From positions 1 through 9,508 of the forward strand of contig JAUWTY010000031.1 of NCBI GenBank assembly GCA_030614485.1: a DNA stretch of 9,508 bases, in the 5' to 3' direction. This DNA comes from Methanosarcinales archaeon (GTDB taxonomy: Archaea; Halobacteriota; Methanosarcinia; Methanosarcinales; Methanocomedenaceae). The notes beneath the pieces are model-generated. The model did not search any database, was not told the origin of the DNA, and worked only from the letters and a program-made list of their open reading frames with translations. Below, piece by piece: positions 7,381-9,508 of this stretch. How positions within the stretch are numbered: position 1 is the first letter of the stretch; every line of letters starts with the position of its first letter. Position numbers and translations under genes: made by a program.

Positions 7381-8064
7381 TCACCCATCTATCAGCGTTA
7401 ACAATTCTCTATTGTTAATCTGCCGTTCGTTTATTACACCACGCTCGATCAATGACTGGATCTGCGTTTCAATGAAGTATTCAGGAAGTCCCAGATTCAT
7501 GGACAGGGAACGCCTGTTCTGGGGTTCCCTTATTACTGTCATCAATATGTCAGCTTCCAGATGGTCTTGTGCCACCTCACGGAGCCAATCGATGCACTGT
7601 GCCATGACATCTGACATCTCGCCTTCGAGGTTACGCTGTTGGTTTGCCAACCCCCGCCTCCTTGATTCCAATTCAAAGAGTTTTCGGTTCAGTTCTTTCA
7701 GGGCATCTACGGCCTTTGGTTCATCTGCCTGGGCAGGGAATGGTTCCTCTACTCCATCCCCTGACGGATGCTGATGGACCGTACTTGTTTCTACTGTATA
7801 GGAGTATGGCGACACAAACACTTCCAGTTTCAGATTTTCTGTTATCTGGTAATATTTCCGCCGCTTTTCGTTAGTATCTGCACGTATCATGCCAATCTGC
7901 TCAAGCATATCCAGATGTCCAAGAACCGCTTTGGCTCCAAGCCCGATACGTTCGGTTATCTCGCCGACGTAGCAGGGCCTGGAGGCAAGTAGTTGGAGGA
8001 TTTTCCTGCGGTTCCCGTTTCCCAGTATGTCAAGCAGTTGAGTCGATTCCATAGACCTGTTCAT
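7381..8064 (-). CDS. HSR1/Phr-type heat-shock repressor (ArsR-like winged helix)
   Basis: The 227-residue regulator begins with an ArsR-like winged helix (about 6-83). LLDILGNGNRRKILQLL is at 10-26, the recognition helix KAVLGHLDMLEQIGMI at 45-60, and the wing KRRKYYQI at 67-74. This segment closely resembles Pyrococcus Phr and fits Archaeoglobus HSR1, which repress heat-shock genes. A linker (about 93-118) leads to a helical, probably coiled-coil region (118-155). A C-terminal segment (172-226) then looks like a second HTH: SLSMNLGLPEYFIETQIQSL at 186-205, then IERGVI. Cdc48 and hsp20 follow on the same strand, as in the A. fulgidus HSR1 operon. Upstream is a CTAAC-N5-GTTAG operator array, so autorepression is likely. 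A second in-frame ATG at codon 5 (8050-8052) is an equally possible start; neither has an ideal Shine-Dalgarno. Confidence 0.87.
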   Translation of the reverse strand: MNRSMESTQLLDILGNGNRRKILQLLASRPCYVGEITERIGLGAKAVLGHLDMLEQIGMIRADTNEKRRKYYQITENLKLEVFVSPYSYTVETSTVHQHPSGDGVEEPFPAQADEPKAVDALKELNRKLFELESRRRGLANQQRNLEGEMSDVMAQCIDWLREVAQDHLEADILMTVIREPQNRRSLSMNLGLPEYFIETQIQSLIERGVINERQINNRELLTLIDG

Positions 8065-8078
8065 CCTGATGTTTACTT

Positions 8079-8139
8079 GTTGTTAACGCAATGTTAGTAA
8101 CACACTGTTAGTAACATCATGTTACTAACCAATAGTTAG
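8079..8139. promoter_or_regulatory. Four tandem overlapping HSR1-like operators at 14-bp pitch
   Basis: Four dyads of form nTAAC-N5-GTTAn lie end to end: TTAAC/GTTAG (8083-8097), GTAAC/GTTAG (8097-8111), GTAAC/GTTAC (8111-8125) and CTAAC/GTTAG (8125-8139). Centres are exactly 14 bp apart and neighbours share one base. Read differently, GTTA units start at 8093, 8107, 8121 and 8135, with a degenerate GTTG copy at 8079. The last dyad, CTAAC-CAATA-GTTAG, is identical in form to the published A. fulgidus HSR1 site as I recall it. The array runs from just downstream of the regulator's TATA box into its leader, so binding should block RNA polymerase recruitment or progress. Confidence 0.8.
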
Positions 8140-8146
8140 GGTTTAT

Positions 8147-8164
8147 TATACATAAACTTTGCGC
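8147..8164 (-). promoter_or_regulatory. TATA box and BRE of the heat-shock regulator gene
   Basis: On the minus strand a purine-rich BRE-like GCGCAAAG (8157-8164) directly precedes TTTATGTATA (8147-8156). The predicted start is near 8125, the boundary between operators three and four. The leader would be about 60 nt and would contain the three promoter-distal operators. Confidence 0.5.
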
Positions 8165-8288
8165 ACACATTGGTTTTGTTTATAAATTACATCTTGTGTA
8201 AAAAGTCATGAATCTATGTATCAAGTCGGGATATGTTACGATTTTTAAAACAAAGCCATTGAGATATGCAATTTCAATTCGTCAACGA

Positions 8289-8309
8289 CCTCCGACCAGA
8301 TGTCGGAGG
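8289..8309. other. Perfect 8-bp GC-rich hairpin in the intergenic region
   Basis: CCTCCGAC (8289-8296) and GTCGGAGG (8302-8309) flank a 5-nt loop. It lies in the 317-bp region between the regulator and the DUF4258 gene. No T-run follows on either strand, so it is not an obvious terminator. Otherwise, 8165-8330 shows nothing I can assign; it is AT-rich and has no convincing small gene. Confidence 0.5.
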
Positions 8310-8330
8310 CATCTTAAGGGTGCATAACTA

Positions 8331-8363
8331 ATATTAAAATAATTCAAAATTATTATGTAATAT
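8331..8363. promoter_or_regulatory. 33-bp two-tier palindrome, likely operator of the DUF4258/DUF2283 module
   Basis: The inner arms AATAATT (8338-8344) and AATTATT (8348-8354) surround a 3-nt centre. The outer arms ATATTA (8331-8336) and TAATAT (8358-8363) extend the symmetry, with one extra base on the left and three on the right. It ends 18 bp before the ATG at 8382 and overlaps the AT-rich stretch where the TATA box must lie. That is the usual place for an autoregulatory toxin-antitoxin operator. High AT content makes chance symmetry easier, so this is moderate evidence. Confidence 0.5.
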
Positions 8364-8381
8364 CAACCTAAAGTGGGAATA

Positions 8382-8627
8382 ATGATCAAAGTTAACTTCA
8401 CCAATCATGCTAAAGATATGCTAAAAGAAAGAAAATTTACAGAAGAAGGAATCATATCGGCTTTGATCGAACGAGATTGGTCAGAAGATGATGAAATTGA
8501 AACTGAAATTTGGTATGCTTTTAAGAAAATTGGTGAAAGGGTTTTAAGAGTTGTTGTTAAAGGAAGAGAAGAACCATATATTATAATAACAATGTTTTAT
8601 GATAGAAGATTGAGGAATCGAAAATGA
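8382..8627 (+). CDS. DUF4258-family small protein, possible toxin-like component
   Basis: This basic protein has 81 residues from the preferred ATG (MIKVNFTNHAKDMLKERKF). An N-terminal HAKDMLKER helix and a C-terminal strand VVVKGREEPYIIITMFYDRR fit DUF4258, a family of small single-domain proteins often compared with RelE/BrnT-like RNase toxins. An in-frame GTG at 8373 would add three residues (MGI). The ATG is preferred because the family usually starts at this strand; the weak GTGGGA before it could serve as a ribosome site. The gene overlaps the DUF2283 gene by 4 nt (ATGA), indicating translational coupling. Base composition is clearly AT-richer than the cdc48 region. Toxicity is inference; no catalytic residues can be asserted. 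Confidence 0.8.
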   Translation: MIKVNFTNHAKDMLKERKFTEEGIISALIERDWSEDDEIETEIWYAFKKIGERVLRVVVKGREEPYIIITMFYDRRLRNRK

Positions 8628-8845
8628 GAATTAAGGTTGATTTAGAAAGCGATGCACTTTACTTTAGAATTAGCGAGGATGCAATCGAGGAAAGTGAGGA
8701 AATAAATAAAGGTCTCATTGTCGATTATGATATAAATGGAAGTGTAGTAGGGATAGAAATCCTCAATGTAAAAAATAAGTTCAAATTGGAAGATTTAACT
8801 GGGCTCAAATTAGAAATGCCTACAGTCGGAAAGGCAGAGGCATAA
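8624..8845 (+). CDS. DUF2283-family small protein, possible antitoxin-like partner
   Basis: This acidic protein of 73 residues has the DUF2283 pattern. It runs from LESDALYFRISEDAIEESEE (7-26) to KGLIVDYDINGSVVGIEIL (29-47), the typical D-ALY-R-S and GxxVGIEIL features. The ATG overlaps the TGA of the DUF4258 gene (ATGA), so the pair is one transcriptional and translational unit. Acidic second gene with basic first gene is a common arrangement in toxin-first TA modules. DUF2283 proteins have no established biochemical role, so antitoxin function is inferred from context only. The stop codon lies inside the terminator hairpin that follows. Confidence 0.88.
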   Translation: MRIKVDLESDALYFRISEDAIEESEEINKGLIVDYDINGSVVGIEILNVKNKFKLEDLTGLKLEMPTVGKAEA

Positions 8846-8882
8846 GAGAAAATACTTCGCTTATTTACCTCTGGCTTTTTTT
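8835..8882 (+). terminator. Intrinsic-type terminator overlapping the DUF2283 stop codon
   Basis: The stem consists of CAGAGG (8835-8840) with CCTCTG (8868-8873), extended by ATAAG (8842-8846) with CTTAT (8860-8864). It is followed two bases later by seven T (8876-8882). The DUF2283 stop codon (8843-8845) lies within the stem. A hairpin plus T-tract of bacterial style is unusual but workable in archaea, where the T-tract alone can terminate. Confidence 0.7.
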
Positions 8883-8946
8883 ATAACTACTAATATTGTG
8901 CCCATTTTGCCATATCTTTACGCTGCACATAATTTTCAATCCCGGT

Positions 8947-8981
8947 AGAGTAAAGGAGTGGCTTTCACCACCCCCTCCTCA
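8947..8981 (-). ncRNA. Group II intron domain VI with branch-point adenosine
   Basis: The minus-strand hairpin has a 7-bp stem, GGGGTGG paired with CCACTCC, around a TGAAAG loop. GAG and CTC pair below it, flanking TTTA. The A at 8951 sits seven positions from the proposed 3' end CTCTAC, the usual distance for the branch-point adenosine of lariat formation. Confidence 0.6.
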
Positions 8982-8983
8982 TC

Positions 8984-9016
8984 AAACCGTGCATACAGAT
9001 TTCCCGTAAGCGGCTT
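8984..9016 (-). ncRNA. Group II intron domain V catalytic hairpin
   Basis: The minus-strand sequence opens AAGCCG and closes CGGTTT, forming the standard lower stem with the catalytic AGC triad and its G-U pair. A GAAA-containing loop caps the upper stem, and unpaired bases near GC on the 3' side match the conserved bulge. It is 33 nt, one shorter than the usual 34. Confidence 0.75.
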
Positions 9017-9508
9017 TCGTTTGGCATTGTCCCATAGCAGGAGATGGATTCATCATTTGATGCCTCCACCGGTCTCAATCATACAACAATTATTCCACCA
9101 ACTTCACATATATTAACCAGATGGCGTTTTTCCTTACTTTATTTCGGGAGTTACCTTTCTGGCATTTTTTTTATCCGTTTGGTGTTATATATGCTGATAA
9201 TCTCGACTCTACCAAAGCTAGAACCCCGTCGCTAAGTTGAGTTTTCTCCTCATACCGTCGCCCCCTGCACCCTGCGGCACAGGTTCGGTATATCATCGGC
9301 TCAACTATCATCGCTACTATGAGTTCGTCCGAATTCTTATGCTGCATTGGTCTGGCTTTCCCATTAGGTTATACCTCGCCTACCTGTTCTCCTTCCTTTG
9401 AGTTCATTGACCTTGAATCGTGTAGGATATAAACCCTATTTCTGGCAGGACAGCATAAGACCTCCCTCGGTAACATAAAAGAGCATTTGCAACCATCCTG
9501 ACGATAAC

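Larger units (their letters stand above)
8945..9508 (-). mobile_element. Group II intron, 3' portion, apparently lacking the reverse-transcriptase ORF
   Basis: Read on the minus strand, the region ends in a domain V-like hairpin (8984-9016), a domain VI-like hairpin (8947-8981) and a 3' terminus CTCTAC at 8950-8945. Further upstream, 9308-9342 (minus strand from GCATAAGAATTCGG to CATAGTAGCGATGA) resembles a conserved block that I recall just ahead of the maturase ORF in bacterial and archaeal group II introns. Only about 290 nt separate that block from domain V, and no open frame resembling a reverse transcriptase exists there on either strand. The element is therefore ORF-less or has lost its ORF; splicing would need a maturase supplied in trans. 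The 5' end lies beyond the window. Confidence 0.75.

Noticed and set aside
8079..8148. The 14-bp repeats as a tiny CRISPR or satellite array
   Set aside because: Units are too short and have no spacers. The dyad symmetry and match to the HSR1 site explain them better as operators.
8373..8381. GTG start for the DUF4258 protein
   Set aside because: It adds only three residues. The ATG at 8382 matches the usual family start and leaves a short ribosome-site-like GTGGGA upstream.
9044..9235. A 63-codon plus-strand open frame
   Set aside because: It lies antisense within the group II intron RNA, has no family resemblance and no ribosome site.

Overview
The window looks like a euryarchaeal chromosome, most likely Methanosarcinales-like (methanogen or ANME-2 type). 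The evidence is a Cdc48/VAT-type double AAA+ ATPase, an HSR1/Phr-family heat-shock repressor, archaeal TATA boxes placed about 26 nt before several start codons, and a group II intron, an element known from Methanosarcina-type genomes. The exact lineage is inference; the archaeal assignment is strong.

Layout. 1-161 (-): the start of uroporphyrinogen-III synthase (hemD), cut by the window edge. 344-1636 (+): a stand-alone TctA-family membrane protein. 1704-3038 (+): an MgtC/SapB + DUF4010 membrane protein. 3198-3407 (+): a small YwbE-family protein, convergent with a circularly permuted GTPase at 3431-4195 (-). 4426-8064 (-): a heat-shock locus transcribed in the order HSR1/Phr-type regulator, cdc48, hsp20, ending in a strong hairpin at 4380-4410. 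8382-8845 (+): a two-gene DUF4258/DUF2283 module that resembles a toxin-antitoxin pair, preceded by a large palindrome and closed by a textbook hairpin plus T-tract. 8945-9508 (-): the 3' part of a group II intron with recognisable domains V and VI but no reverse transcriptase, running off the window.

The most informative part is the heat-shock locus. The gene order matches the HSR1-cdc48-hsp20 operon of Archaeoglobus fulgidus. The region upstream of the regulator carries an exact CTAAC-N5-GTTAG dyad, the site described for HSR1. Here that dyad is the end unit of an array of four overlapping dyads, nTAAC-N5-GTTAn, repeated at an exact 14-bp pitch from the promoter into the leader. The regulator probably represses its own gene and, by co-transcription or through a second promoter, the Cdc48 unfoldase (with an apparent HbYX proteasome-docking tail) and the Hsp20 holdase. 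Together these form a compact protein-quality-control unit.

The rest is ordinary chromosomal background with some regulatory detail. Three genes look leaderless, while tctA, cdc48 and hsp20 have clear Shine-Dalgarno sites. The right end (8.3-9.5 kb) is accessory DNA: an AT-rich TA-like module followed by an apparently ORF-less retroelement.
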